NCBI GenBank assembly: GCA_050742975.1
Contig: JBOGDQ010000225.1
Coordinates: 1-64,000, forward strand
DNA length: 64,000 nucleotides
Source: JBDTGE01 sp050742975
GTDB lineage: Bacteria > Actinomycetota > Actinomycetes > Mycobacteriales > Jatrophihabitantaceae
Reading direction: 5' to 3'
A program made the position numbers and the translations under genes. Below, in pieces: positions 6,548 to 15,078 of this stretch; the stretch's first letter is position 1, and each line of letters opens with the position of its first letter. Under the pieces are notes generated by a model. It was not told the DNA's origin. It did not search any database and saw only the letters and a list, made by a program, of their open reading frames with translations.

Positions 6548-6576
6548 TGACGAAGTACACCAAGGAGAACAGCTAA
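6547..6576 (+). CDS. nine-codon coupling frame before rpsE
   Basis: ATG 6547 overlaps the rplR stop and TAA 6574-6576 overlaps the rpsE ATG (TAATG). The peptide is MTKYTKENS. It includes AAGGAGAACAGCT, the same 13 bases that end rplE, giving a strong ribosome-binding site 8 bases before rpsE. It is too short to be a member of the TG-x-N family but has the same coupling layout; it is probably a restart device rather than a functional peptide. Confidence 0.45.
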   Translation: MTKYTKENS

Positions 6577-7211
6577 TGCCAGGACCGCAGCGCGGAACCC
6601 GCACGGGCGGCAGCGACACTGCCGGCGGCCAGCGGGGCGGCGAGCGCGGTGAGCGTCGCGGCCGCGGCGACGGCCGCGGCTCCGGCCCCGCCGAGAAGAG
6701 CACGTTCCTCGAGCGGGTGGTGACGATCAACCGCGTCGCCAAGGTCGTCAAGGGCGGCCGCCGGTTCAGCTTCACCGCCCTGGTCGTCGTCGGTGACGGC
6801 GACGGAACGGTCGGCGTCGGCTACGGCAAGGCCAAGGAGGTTCCGGCCGCGATCGCAAAGGGCGTCGAGGAGGCCAAGAAGAACTTCTTCAAGGTGCCGC
6901 GCATCCAGCAGACCATCCCGCACCCGGTGCAGGGTGAGAAGGCGGCCGGCGTCGTGCTGCTCAAGCCGGCCAGCCCTGGTACCGGTGTCATCGCCGGCGG
7001 CCCGGTCCGTGCCGTCCTCGAGTGCGCCGGGATCCACGACGTGCTGTCGAAGTCGCTGGGCTCGGACAACCCGATCAACATCGTGCACGCGACCGTCGCG
7101 GCCCTGAAGGACCTCGTCCGCCCCGAGGAGGTCGCGGCCCGTCGTGGCCTGCCGCTCGAGGACGTCGCTCCCGCGGGCATGCTGCGCGCGCGTGCCGGGC
7201 AAGGAGCATGA
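6576..7211 (+). CDS. rpsE: 30S ribosomal protein S5 (uS5)
   Basis: This is a 211-residue S5, involved in decoding fidelity and mRNA helicase activity. An N-terminal Gly/Arg-rich, disordered-looking extension (residues 1-45), common in actinobacteria, precedes the dsRBD-like core (FLERVVTINRVAKVVKGGRRF, GYGKAKEVPAAIAKG) and the GGPVRAVLECAGIHDVLSKSLGS block. The stop overlaps the rpmD ATG (ATGA). Confidence 0.97.
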   Translation: MPGPQRGTRTGGSDTAGGQRGGERGERRGRGDGRGSGPAEKSTFLERVVTINRVAKVVKGGRRFSFTALVVVGDGDGTVGVGYGKAKEVPAAIAKGVEEAKKNFFKVPRIQQTIPHPVQGEKAAGVVLLKPASPGTGVIAGGPVRAVLECAGIHDVLSKSLGSDNPINIVHATVAALKDLVRPEEVAARRGLPLEDVAPAGMLRARAGQGA

Positions 7212-7396
7212 CCGTGGCTCGGCTGAAGATCACCCAGACCAAGTCTGGGATCGGGTACAAGCAGAACCAGCGTGAGACCCTGCGCTCACTGGGCCTGCAC
7301 CGGATCCGCGACGTCGTCGTCAAGGAAGACCGCCCGGAGTTCCGCGGCATGATCCAGACCGTCACGCACCTGGTGTCGGTCGAGGAGGTCGAGTAA
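7208..7396 (+). CDS. rpmD: 50S ribosomal protein L30 (uL30)
   Basis: This is a 62-residue L30: LKITQTKSGIGYKQNQRETLRSLGLHRI is the family signature. The ATG at 7208 overlaps the rpsE stop (ATGA) with GGAG in front; GTG 7214 is an alternative start. Only 2 bases separate it from rplO. Confidence 0.96.
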   Translation: MTVARLKITQTKSGIGYKQNQRETLRSLGLHRIRDVVVKEDRPEFRGMIQTVTHLVSVEEVE

Positions 7397-7398
7397 GC

Positions 7399-7842
7399 AT
7401 GACTTTGAAGGTTCATCACCTGCGCCCGGCCCCCGGCTCGCACACCAAGAAGACCCGGGTGGGTCGCGGTGAGGGCTCCAAGGGCAAGACGGCCGGCCGC
7501 GGCACCAAGGGCACCAAGGCCCGCTACCAGGTCCCGGCCCGCTTCGAGGGCGGCCAGATGCCGATCCACATGCGGCTGCCGAAGCTCAAGGGCTTCACCA
7601 ACCGTTTCCGGGTCGAGTACCAGGTGGTCAACGTGGCCAAGCTGGCCGAGCTGTTTCCCGAGGGTGGCACGATCGGCGTCGACGAGCTCGTCGAGTCCGG
7701 TGCGGTCCGCAAGGGTGAGCCGGTCAAGGTTCTCGGCAACGGGGAACTGGGCGCAGTGAAGCTCGACCTGACGGCGGACAAGTTCTCGGACACCGCGCGG
7801 GAGAAGATCCTCGCCGCCGGTGGGTCGGTAACCGAACGTTAA
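7399..7842 (+). CDS. rplO: 50S ribosomal protein L15 (uL15)
   Basis: This is a 147-residue L15, a late assembly protein. Landmarks are HHLRPAPGSHTKKTRVGRGEGSKGKTAGRGTKG (residues 4-36) and the GGQMPIHMRLPKLKGF core. It is the last spc ribosomal gene before the secY group. Confidence 0.97.
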   Translation: MTLKVHHLRPAPGSHTKKTRVGRGEGSKGKTAGRGTKGTKARYQVPARFEGGQMPIHMRLPKLKGFTNRFRVEYQVVNVAKLAELFPEGGTIGVDELVESGAVRKGEPVKVLGNGELGAVKLDLTADKFSDTAREKILAAGGSVTER

Positions 7843-8059
7843 GCAGTAGACGCTGCGGCGGGGCAGGACGCTGGTGCACACTCTCGACAGGTGCCGGCGC
7901 CCGCCCCGCCGACGCGTTCCCGGCCCGAGCGGGTGGGCTGTTAGCCTGACCTAGCCGTCCGGACCGGGGCTTGCGAGAGCCTGAACCCGGCGATCGCGCC
8001 CACCGAACCGTACGCAAGACCGGCCAGAACCTGACAGAAGTGCCCTAGCAGGAGGACTC
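7843..8059 (+). other. 217-base gap before secY; no gene seen
   Basis: No open frame of note. A weak promoter-like pair (TTCCCG at 7917, TAGCCT at 7942, 19 apart) could drive secY-adk-map separately, but matches are poor. A strong AGGAGGA stands 6 bases before the secY GTG. Confidence 0.4.
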
Positions 8060-9373
8060 GTGTTCAGCGCATTCGCATCGGCGTTCAGGACGCCTGATCT
8101 GCGTAACAAGCTGCTGTTCACGCTGGGCATGCTGGGGCTGTACCGGCTGGGTGCCTCGATCCCGACGCCGAACACGAACACGACGGCGATCAACAGCTGC
8201 ATCAAGCAGGCGAGCAACGGCGCGAACGCCAACGTCTACTCGCTGATCAACCTGTTCTCCGGTGGCGCGCTGCTGCGCCTGTCCGCCTTCGCGCTGGGCA
8301 TCATGCCCTACATCACCGCCAGCATCATCATCCAGCTGCTGGTCGTGGTCATCCCCCGCTTCGAGCAGCTCAAGCAAGAGGGTCAGTCCGGCCAGCAGAA
8401 GCTGACCCAGTACAGCCGCTACCTGACCATCGCGCTCGGCATCCTGCAGTCCACCGGGTTCATCGCGCTGGCCCGCTCCGGCCAGCTGTTCCCGAGCTGC
8501 CAGGGTCAGATCCTCTACAAGACGGACGTCTGGACGCTGTCCACGATGGTCCTGTGCATGACGGCCGGCACCGGCATCATCATGTGGCTCGGCGAGCTGG
8601 TCACCGACCGCGGCGTCGGCAACGGCATGAGCGTGCTGATGTTCACCTCGATCGCGGCGCGCATCCCGAACGAGGGCCAGACCATCCTGCAGAACGCGGG
8701 AACGTTCGTCTTCACGCTGATCTGCGCGCTGGGGCTGGCGATCATCATCGCCGTCGTCTTCGTGGAGCAGGCGCAACGCAGGGTGCCGGTCCAGTACGCC
8801 AAGCGGATGGTAGGCCGAAGGCAGTACGGCGGCACGTCAACCTACCTGCCACTGAAGGTGAACCAGGCCGGCGTCATCCCGGTCATCTTCGCGTCCTCGC
8901 TGCTCTACATCCCGCAGCTGATCAGCCAGCTCACCAGCCACGGCACGAGCGCGTCCTCGTTCGAGCGGTGGGTGAACAACTACCTGATCAACCAGTCGTC
9001 GTGGGTGTACATCGTCACCTACTTCGCGCTGATCATCTTCTTCACCTACTTCTACGTCGGCATCACCTTCGACCCGGTGGAGCGGGCCGACGACATGAAG
9101 AAGTACGGCGGCTTCATTCCGGGGATCCGGCCGGGCCGGCCGACGGCGGAGTACCTGCAGTTCGTGCTCTCGCGCATCACGCTGCCGGGCTCGCTGTACC
9201 TGGGCATCATCGCGGTCCTGCCGAACTTCTTCTTCTCGATCACGAGCAGCAACGCGCAGAACTTCCCGTTCGGCGGAACCGCCGTGCTGATCATGGTCGG
9301 CGTCGGCCTGGACACGGTGAAGCAGATCGAGAGCCAGCTCATGCAGCGCAACTACGAGGGGTTCCTGCGCTAG
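8060..9373 (+). CDS. secY: protein translocase channel subunit SecY
   Basis: This is a 437-residue, ten-helix integral membrane protein, the pore of the Sec translocon. The N-terminus FRTPDLRNKLLFTLGMLGLYRLG, the helix-2 region LSAFALGIMPYITASIIIQLL, and the late EYLQFVLSRITLPGSLYLG stretch are conserved. A GTG start with AGGAGGA was chosen. Position between rplO and adk is the usual one. Confidence 0.98.
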   Translation: MFSAFASAFRTPDLRNKLLFTLGMLGLYRLGASIPTPNTNTTAINSCIKQASNGANANVYSLINLFSGGALLRLSAFALGIMPYITASIIIQLLVVVIPRFEQLKQEGQSGQQKLTQYSRYLTIALGILQSTGFIALARSGQLFPSCQGQILYKTDVWTLSTMVLCMTAGTGIIMWLGELVTDRGVGNGMSVLMFTSIAARIPNEGQTILQNAGTFVFTLICALGLAIIIAVVFVEQAQRRVPVQYAKRMVGRRQYGGTSTYLPLKVNQAGVIPVIFASSLLYIPQLISQLTSHGTSASSFERWVNNYLINQSSWVYIVTYFALIIFFTYFYVGITFDPVERADDMKKYGGFIPGIRPGRPTAEYLQFVLSRITLPGSLYLGIIAVLPNFFFSITSSNAQNFPFGGTAVLIMVGVGLDTVKQIESQLMQRNYEGFLR

Positions 9374-9400
9374 CCCGCGCAGCGACTAAGGGGTTGCCTC

Positions 9401-10054
9401 ATGAGACTTGTCCTCGTCGGCCCGCCCGGTGCGGGCAAGGGCACGCAGGCGGAGTTCATCGCCGAGCACTTCTCGATCCCCAAGATCTCGACCGGTGACA
9501 TCTTCCGGGCCAACGTGTCCGGCGGGACCGATCTCGGCCGGCTGGCCAAGAAGTACATGGACGCCGGCGACCTGGTCCCCGATGAGGTGACCAACGCGAT
9601 GGTGCGCGATCGGCTCGGCCAGGACGACGCGCTCGACGGGTTCCTGCTCGACGGCTTCCCGCGCAACGTCCTGCAGGCCGGCGTGCTCGACGATGTGCTG
9701 TCCGAACTGGACCGCTCGCTGAGCGTGGTGCTGGACCTCGAGGTCGACCACGACGAGGTCGTGCGGCGCCTGTCCGGGCGGCGCACCTGCAAGCAGTGCG
9801 GGCACGTCTGGCACATCGAGTTCGACCCGACGAAGGTCGAGGACGTCTGCGACAAGTGCGGGGGTGCGCTCTACCACCGCGACGACGACTACCCCGACAC
9901 CGTCCGCCACCGGCTGGAGGTCTATGCGGCTCAGACCGCACCGCTGATCCAGTTCTACAGCGGGCGCGGGCAGCTGGTGTCGATCGATGCGCTGGGCACC
10001 GTCGAGGACGTCACCGAGCGGGCGATCAGCGCGCTCGTCCCGTACGCGGACTAG
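9401..10054 (+). CDS. adk: adenylate kinase, zinc-LID type
   Basis: It balances ATP, ADP and AMP in the cytoplasm. The P-loop GPPGAGKGTQ is at residues 7-16; DGFPRN marks the AMP site. The LID carries four cysteines in CKQC and CDKC pairs (residues about 130-155), the zinc-binding form common in Gram-positives. At 217 residues, length is normal. It starts 27 bases after secY. Confidence 0.98.
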   Translation: MRLVLVGPPGAGKGTQAEFIAEHFSIPKISTGDIFRANVSGGTDLGRLAKKYMDAGDLVPDEVTNAMVRDRLGQDDALDGFLLDGFPRNVLQAGVLDDVLSELDRSLSVVLDLEVDHDEVVRRLSGRRTCKQCGHVWHIEFDPTKVEDVCDKCGGALYHRDDDYPDTVRHRLEVYAAQTAPLIQFYSGRGQLVSIDALGTVEDVTERAISALVPYAD

Positions 10055-10056
10055 CC

Positions 10057-10896
10057 ATGCGCAGCTTTCCCGAGCGGATCGAGGTGAAGAGCCGCGATCA
10101 GATCGAACTGATGCGCCAGGCCGGCCTCGTGGTGGCGCGCGCGCTGCGGCTGATGGACGACGCGGCCGCACCCGGTGTGTCGACGGCCGACCTCGACGGC
10201 ATCGCCCGTGACGTGCTGCGCGAGGCCGGTGCCACCTCGTCCTTCCTGCACTACGACGTCGGCGCCGGCCCGTACCCCGCGGCTATCTGCGCGTCGGTCA
10301 ACGACCGGGTCGTGCACGGCATCCCGTCCCCGGGCGAGAAGCTGGCCGACGGCGACCTCATCTCGATCGACTTCGGTGCGATCGTCGAGGGCTGGCACGG
10401 TGACGCCGCGATCACCGCGCTCATCGGCGAGGTGTCGGACGAGGCGCGGTCGATGTCCGAGGCGTGCGAACGTTCACTGTGGGCTGGCCTGTCCCGTGCG
10501 CGTGTCGGCGGTCGGCTCACCGACATCTCGCACGCCGTGGAGACCTCCGTCCGCGGGTCGGGCCGGTACGGCATCGTCACCGGCTACGGCGGTCACGGGA
10601 TCGGCTCGCAGATGCATATGGCGCCGCACATCCTCAATCACGGACGGGCCGGCAAGGGGCCACGCCTGCTGACCGGCATGGCGCTGGCCATCGAGCCGAT
10701 GATCACGCTCGGCTCGCGCGCTACCCGGGAACTGGAGGACGGGTGGACGGTCACGACCGCCGACGGGTCCTGGGCGGCGCACTGGGAGCACACGGTGGCG
10801 ATCCTCGAGGACGGGCCGTGGGTGCTGACAGCAGAGGACGGCGGGCGGGCCGGGCTGGCCGAGTACGGCGTCGAGCTGTCCGCGCAGGTTTCCTGA
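10057..10896 (+). CDS. map: methionine aminopeptidase, type I
   Basis: This is a 279-residue cytosolic metalloprotease removing N-terminal Met. Metal ligands are visible in SIDFGAIVEGWHGDAA, GYGGHGIG, ALAIEPM and AHWEHTVAIL. The short type I form lacks an N-terminal zinc extension. It directly follows adk (2-base gap). In many actinobacteria infA follows soon after; here a 12-kb accessory block intervenes. Confidence 0.98.
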   Translation: MRSFPERIEVKSRDQIELMRQAGLVVARALRLMDDAAAPGVSTADLDGIARDVLREAGATSSFLHYDVGAGPYPAAICASVNDRVVHGIPSPGEKLADGDLISIDFGAIVEGWHGDAAITALIGEVSDEARSMSEACERSLWAGLSRARVGGRLTDISHAVETSVRGSGRYGIVTGYGGHGIGSQMHMAPHILNHGRAGKGPRLLTGMALAIEPMITLGSRATRELEDGWTVTTADGSWAAHWEHTVAILEDGPWVLTAEDGGRAGLAEYGVELSAQVS

Positions 10897-10897
10897 G

Positions 10898-10938
10898 GCG
10901 CGGCGCGATCACAGCCAAGCGCGGCGCGATCACAGCCA
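10898..10938. repeat. 20-bp direct repeat covering the nagA 3' end
   Basis: Two copies of a 20-base sequence (10898-10917 and 10919-10938) are separated by one base. The second includes the last nagA codons and stop (Ala-Trp-Leu-stop on the minus strand), so the first is a duplicated 3' end lying between nagA and the convergent map gene. Confidence 0.9.
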
Positions 10939-12042
10939 GGCGCCGCGCACCATCACCTGTTGCACGCGCAGCCCGTCATCGAGCAGCACCAGGTCGGCGT
11001 CCAGGCCCGCGGCGATCGAGCCGCACCGCTCGGCCAAGCCGATGACCCGGGCCGGGTTCGTCGACGCGGCCGCGGTCGCGAGTTCGATGGGCAGGCCCAC
11101 CTCCTGGACGGCGCGCCGAAGCGCCTCGTCCATCGTGAGCGTGCTGCCGGCGAGGCTGCCGGTCGCGTCCAGGCGGGCGCTGCCGTTCGCCACGACGACC
11201 GCCTGATCGCCCAGGGTGTACTGCCCGTCGCCGACGCCGGTCGCGCTGATCGCGTCGGTGATCAGCGCTAGCCGGTCGGGGCAGGCCTTCGCCGCCAGCC
11301 GGATCAGCGACTCGTGCACGTGCACCCCGTCGTTGATCAGCTCGACGTAGACGCCGGAGTCCAGGGCCGCGATCGAGGGCCCGGGCGCGCGCTGGCTGAT
11401 CGAGCCGAGCGCGTTGAACAGGTGGGTGGCCAGGGTCGCACCGGCCGAGAACGCGTACCGTGCCTGCTGGTAGGTGGCGTCGGTGTGCCCGATCGCGGCA
11501 ACCGCGCCCGCGCGGACGATCTCCTCGATGACGGGCAGGGCGCCCGGAAGCTCGGGCGCGACCGTCATCGTACGGACCGTCCCCTGCCCGGCGTCGAGCA
11601 GCTTGGCCAGCACGAGCGGGTCCGGCGGCACCAGGTGCGAGCGGTTCTGCGCGCCGCACCGGGCCGGGGCGAGGAACGGGCCCTCCAGGTGCGCGCCCGC
11701 GACCAGGCCGATCTCGACCAGCCCGGCGACCCAGGTCAGCTGCTCGCACATCCGATCGATGGGCCCGGCCATCAACGAGACCAGCGTGCGCGTCGTCCCG
11801 CTGCGCCGGTGGAACTCGACCCCGGCGGCCATGTCCGCGGCCGAAGCGGTGAAGTCGTGGCCGCCGCCGCCGTGCGCGTGCAGGTCGATGAAGCCGGGCA
11901 GCAGCCAGCCGGTCAGTGCCTCGGCCGCGGTCGGCGGCGCGCCGGAGCCGACCTCGATGATCCGGCCGTCGGTGACCTCGACCCAGCCGGGATCAAGGAT
12001 CGCGCTCGGTGTCACCACGCGGGCGCCGGCGAGGACCGTCAT
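10930..12042 (-). CDS. nagA: N-acetylglucosamine-6-phosphate deacetylase
   Basis: It converts GlcNAc-6-P to glucosamine-6-P and acetate. This is a 370-residue amidohydrolase with DLHAHGG (HxH), HLEGPFL (metal Glu), AIGHTDATY, THLFNAL and LITDAISATG motifs in the right order. ATG 12042 overlaps the stop of the ROK gene (ATGA), so the two are coupled. It belongs to the DasR-type amino-sugar set and is the last gene of that minus-strand operon. Confidence 0.95.
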   Translation of the reverse strand: MTVLAGARVVTPSAILDPGWVEVTDGRIIEVGSGAPPTAAEALTGWLLPGFIDLHAHGGGGHDFTASAADMAAGVEFHRRSGTTRTLVSLMAGPIDRMCEQLTWVAGLVEIGLVAGAHLEGPFLAPARCGAQNRSHLVPPDPLVLAKLLDAGQGTVRTMTVAPELPGALPVIEEIVRAGAVAAIGHTDATYQQARYAFSAGATLATHLFNALGSISQRAPGPSIAALDSGVYVELINDGVHVHESLIRLAAKACPDRLALITDAISATGVGDGQYTLGDQAVVVANGSARLDATGSLAGSTLTMDEALRRAVQEVGLPIELATAAASTNPARVIGLAERCGSIAAGLDADLVLLDDGLRVQQVMVRGAWL

Positions 12043-12944
12043 CGCGGGTAACCAGCCTTTCCGGGTCGGGGTGTCGAGATCAGCCGGCGCGCGAGCAGGG
12101 CGGCGCCGCGGACGCCGGCAGCCGGGCCCAGTGCGGCCAGTTCCAGCGGGGGAGCCCGGCGCCAGGCGAGTCGGGCGGACAGTTCGGCCCGCACCGGCTG
12201 CAGCAGGTCCTGGCCGGCATCTGCCAGCCCGCCGCCCAGGACGACGAGCGCGGGGTCGAGCAGCAGCGCGACCGTGGCCAGCGCGAGTCCGAGCGCGCGA
12301 GTCGCGTCCTGCCACACCTGCGCGGCGATCGGGTCGGCGGCCAGTCGCGTTGTCAGGTCGGCCGCGGTCGACCCCGTCGTGCCCGATGCGGCGGCGTACC
12401 GGCGTGCCAGACCGGCAGCGGACGAGTAGCACTCCAGGCAGCCGCGCTGGCCGCACGTGCACGTCTCGCCGTCCGGATAGACCGGGATGTGGCCGATCTC
12501 GGCGACCATGCCGAGCGAGCCGCGGACGGCGGTTCCCTGCTGTACGAGCGCGCCCCCGATCCCGGTGCCGAGCGCGACGTAGAACAGGTCGCGGTCGCGC
12601 TGCTCGCTCTCGGCCAGCGCGGCCGCCGTGACGTCGTGGCCGACGGCGACCGGCACGCCGAGATCGGCGGAGACGAGCGCGCGCAGCGGCACGTCCCGCC
12701 AGCCCAGGTTGGCCGAGTACCGCACCGCGCCGGTTTCGGGATCGACCAGCCCGGGAACGGCCACACCGGCGGCCGCGAGATCGGCGGTCGTCAGCTTCAC
12801 CGCGACGGTGCGGACGGCGTCCGCGATGTCGCTGCCGTCCCGCGGCGTGGCCAGCGCGAGCTGTTCCTCGAGCGTCCCGTCCGCGGCGAACCGGGCGGCC
12901 TTGATGCTGGTCCCGCCGACGTCGATCCCGATCACCGTGGCCAT
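12039..12944 (-). CDS. ROK-family sugar kinase (probable N-acetylglucosamine/N-acetylmannosamine kinase)
   Basis: This is a 301-residue ROK protein with N-terminal ATP motif GIDVGGTSIK and the zinc motif CTCGQRGCLECY near residue 165, plus GTGIGGALVQ and EIGHIPV. Sugar kinases of this family phosphorylate GlcNAc, ManNAc or glucose; the link with nagA and murQ favours an amino sugar. The ATG at 12944 overlaps the stop of a sugar-permease remnant (TGATG). Confidence 0.85.
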   Translation of the reverse strand: MATVIGIDVGGTSIKAARFAADGTLEEQLALATPRDGSDIADAVRTVAVKLTTADLAAAGVAVPGLVDPETGAVRYSANLGWRDVPLRALVSADLGVPVAVGHDVTAAALAESEQRDRDLFYVALGTGIGGALVQQGTAVRGSLGMVAEIGHIPVYPDGETCTCGQRGCLECYSSAAGLARRYAAASGTTGSTAADLTTRLAADPIAAQVWQDATRALGLALATVALLLDPALVVLGGGLADAGQDLLQPVRAELSARLAWRRAPPLELAALGPAAGVRGAALLARRLISTPRPGKAGYPR

Positions 12945-12997
12945 CAGCCCTTCACCGCCCCGGCGGTCAGCCCGGTTCGCTTCACGCTCGCCTCCAT
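12944..12997 (-). pseudogene. 3' remnant of a sugar ABC transporter permease
   Basis: Just upstream of the ROK gene, 17 codons read MEASVKRTGLTAGAVKG and stop on the ROK start. RGLTAGAVKG is the usual C-terminus of MalG-type carbohydrate permeases (established from the family). Nothing of the rest of the permease is seen, so a deletion probably joined its tail to the promoter region. The frame may still be translated as a short leader. Confidence 0.6.
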
Positions 12998-13030
12998 GCC
13001 GTGGACGGGGCCGCTGGGGTGGGCACCCCA

Positions 13031-13066
13031 ATTGATCTAGACGAATTGGAGTATTGGCCTAGACCA
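13031..13066. promoter_or_regulatory. two dre-like operator boxes (DasR-type)
   Basis: TTGATCTAGACGAA around 13032-13045 and TGGCCTAGACCA at 13055-13066 resemble the DasR box TGGTCTAGACCA; the second differs at one position. They lie between murQ and the ROK-nagA genes, in front of the latter, which fits control by the DasR-like regulator at 15179. Confidence 0.7.
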
Positions 13067-13075
13067 TTTGTATTG

Positions 13076-13924
13076 TCAAGAGTCCTGCAGAGCCTGGCGA
13101 AGACTGGGGTGTGCGGCCGCGCGCTCGGCGGCCGCCGACGGGGTGAGCCCTAGGCTCAGCTGCAGCACCGCGGCCCGCGCGTCGCCGTTGCAGGCGGTGA
13201 GTGCGCTGACGGCCTGCTCGTGCGTGCAGCCCGCGATGTCGGCGACGATCATGGCAGTGCGATCGCGCAGCTTCGCGTTCGCCCCTTCGACGTCGATCAT
13301 CAGATCGCCGTGCACGCGGCCGAGCCGGGCCATCGCCGTCGTGGTCAGTGCGTTGAGCACGACCTTCTGCGCGGTCCCCGCGGTCAGCCGGGTCGAGTCG
13401 CGCAGCACCTCCTCGCCGACCGGCACGGGAACCGCGATGTCGGCGAGTGCGCCCAGCGGCGAGACCGCGACGTTCACCACCGCGATGACCGCCGCGCCGG
13501 CATCCCGGGCCCGTTCGGCGATCGCGAGCGTGTACGGCGTGCGGCCGCTCGCCGCGACCGCGACCAGCACGTCGTCGCTGGTGAACGCGAGCCAGATGAC
13601 GTCGTCGAGCGCGCCCGCCAGGTCGTCCTCGTCCCGGTCGGTGCTCGCCGCACCACCGGCGACCCGCGCCTGGACGAGGCGGCGGTCGAGCCCGAACGTT
13701 CCGGGTAACTCGGCCGCCTCCGCCATCGCGAGCCGCCCGGACGTACCGGCTCCGGCGAACAGCAGCCGCCCGCCCGCCCGCATCCGCTCGGCGATCAGCT
13801 CCGCTCCGGCCGCCAGCTCGACGACGCGTGCCCGGGCGGCGGGCACGACACGCTCCTCGGCCGCGAGCAGAAGCAGCACTATGTCCTCGGCGGACAGGGT
13901 GTCGAGCTGCGGGCGCTCGCTCAC
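13076..13924 (-). CDS. murQ: N-acetylmuramic acid 6-phosphate etherase
   Basis: It splits MurNAc-6-P into GlcNAc-6-P and lactate in cell-wall recycling. This is a 282-residue SIS-domain protein with RLLFAGAGTSGRLAMAEAAELPGTFG, a VAVAASGRTPYT phosphosugar loop and the C-terminal EGANAKLRDRTAMIV block. GTG 13924 overlaps the stop of the upstream SIS gene (GTGA). Its product feeds nagA directly. Confidence 0.93.
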   Translation of the reverse strand: MSERPQLDTLSAEDIVLLLLAAEERVVPAARARVVELAAGAELIAERMRAGGRLLFAGAGTSGRLAMAEAAELPGTFGLDRRLVQARVAGGAASTDRDEDDLAGALDDVIWLAFTSDDVLVAVAASGRTPYTLAIAERARDAGAAVIAVVNVAVSPLGALADIAVPVPVGEEVLRDSTRLTAGTAQKVVLNALTTTAMARLGRVHGDLMIDVEGANAKLRDRTAMIVADIAGCTHEQAVSALTACNGDARAAVLQLSLGLTPSAAAERAAAHPSLRQALQDS

Positions 13925-14961
13925 CACGTCCGGGTGACCTTCGACAGGCCGCGCGGGCGGTCGGGGTCCTCGCCGCGAGTCACCGCGAGCTGCCAGGCCA
14001 GTTGTTGCAGCGGCAGGATTTCCAGGATCGGCAGCAGTTCCTCGCCGACCCCGTCCGACGCGATGGCCAGACCGTGTTCGGAACCCGGACCGTCGGGCGA
14101 GCCCACCTGGAGCACGTCCGCACCCGATTCCCGCAGCCGCTGCACGACCGCAATCATCGCCGATCCGCCCCGTCCGGGGGAGGTCACCGCGATGACGGGA
14201 ACGTCGGCATCGATCATCGCCAGCGGACCGTGCAGCAGGTCTGCGCCGGAGAACGCCTGCGCCGAGACGTAGCTGGTTTCCATCAGCTTGAGCGCGGCCT
14301 CGCGCGCGGTCGGGTACGAGTAGCCGCGCGCAGTCGTGACCAGGCGCGAGGTGTATCGGTAGCGCGCGGCCGCGTCCGCGACGCCGGGGCTGGCCAGGGC
14401 GAGCGTCTCGGCCGCGGCATCCGGCAGGCGGGCCGCGCTGCGGGCAGCGTCCTCGCCGGCCAGCAACAGGTACAGCGCGATCAGCTCCGCGGTGTAGGTC
14501 TTGGTCGCGGCGACCGCCAGCTCGGTTCCGGCCCGCACGTCGACCTGCAGCTCGGCAGCGGACGCGAGTGCCGACTCCGGCGCGTTGGTGACCGCCACCG
14601 TCAGCGCTCCGCACCCGCGGGCGGCCGTCACGGAGTCGACCAGATCGGGTGAGCCGCCCGACTGGCTGACGGCGACGAACAGGACACCCGTGAGGTCGGG
14701 CCGGGCGCCGTACACGGTCATCGACGACGGGGAGGCCAGCCCTGCAGGCAGGCCCAACCGGATCTCGGCGAGGTACTTCGCGTACAGCGCGGCGTGATCG
14801 CTCGTTCCCCGCGCGGCGACGATCACGAACCGCGGCGCCGCTCGGACGATCCGCTCCGCGGCGGCGACGACGCCCGCCGGATCGGCGAGGACCCGACGCA
14901 GCATGTCGGGCTGCTCGGCTATCTCTGCGGCCATCAGCTCGCCGCGTCGGGGCGCGGTCAT
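13921..14961 (-). CDS. double-SIS sugar-phosphate isomerase (GlmS-like, NagB-II type)
   Basis: This is a 346-residue protein with two SIS domains and no glutamine amidotransferase domain. Landmarks are ARGTSDHAALYAKYL, AVSQSGGSPD, ATKTYTAEL and the GlmS-like SYVSAQAFSGADLLHGPLAMID. Such proteins deaminate or isomerise glucosamine-6-P; with NagA, MurQ and the kinase it would complete amino-sugar breakdown to fructose-6-P (inference). The ATG at 14961 was chosen; upstream codons look non-coding. Confidence 0.8.
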   Translation of the reverse strand: MTAPRRGELMAAEIAEQPDMLRRVLADPAGVVAAAERIVRAAPRFVIVAARGTSDHAALYAKYLAEIRLGLPAGLASPSSMTVYGARPDLTGVLFVAVSQSGGSPDLVDSVTAARGCGALTVAVTNAPESALASAAELQVDVRAGTELAVAATKTYTAELIALYLLLAGEDAARSAARLPDAAAETLALASPGVADAAARYRYTSRLVTTARGYSYPTAREAALKLMETSYVSAQAFSGADLLHGPLAMIDADVPVIAVTSPGRGGSAMIAVVQRLRESGADVLQVGSPDGPGSEHGLAIASDGVGEELLPILEILPLQQLAWQLAVTRGEDPDRPRGLSKVTRTW

Positions 14962-15078
14962 GACGACGACCGCCCGGCCAGGACGCCTGCGAAGCCGAGC
15001 AGCAGGCAGGACAGCGCGCGATGTCGGATGTCCGGGTCTGTCGGCAAGGCGCGCTCCGTGCTGAAGTACGAGAAGAAA

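Noticed and set aside
12954..13031. N-terminal extension of the ROK kinase up to 13031
   Set aside because: It reads through the permease remnant and dre boxes; the ATG at 12944 directly precedes the conserved ATP motif.
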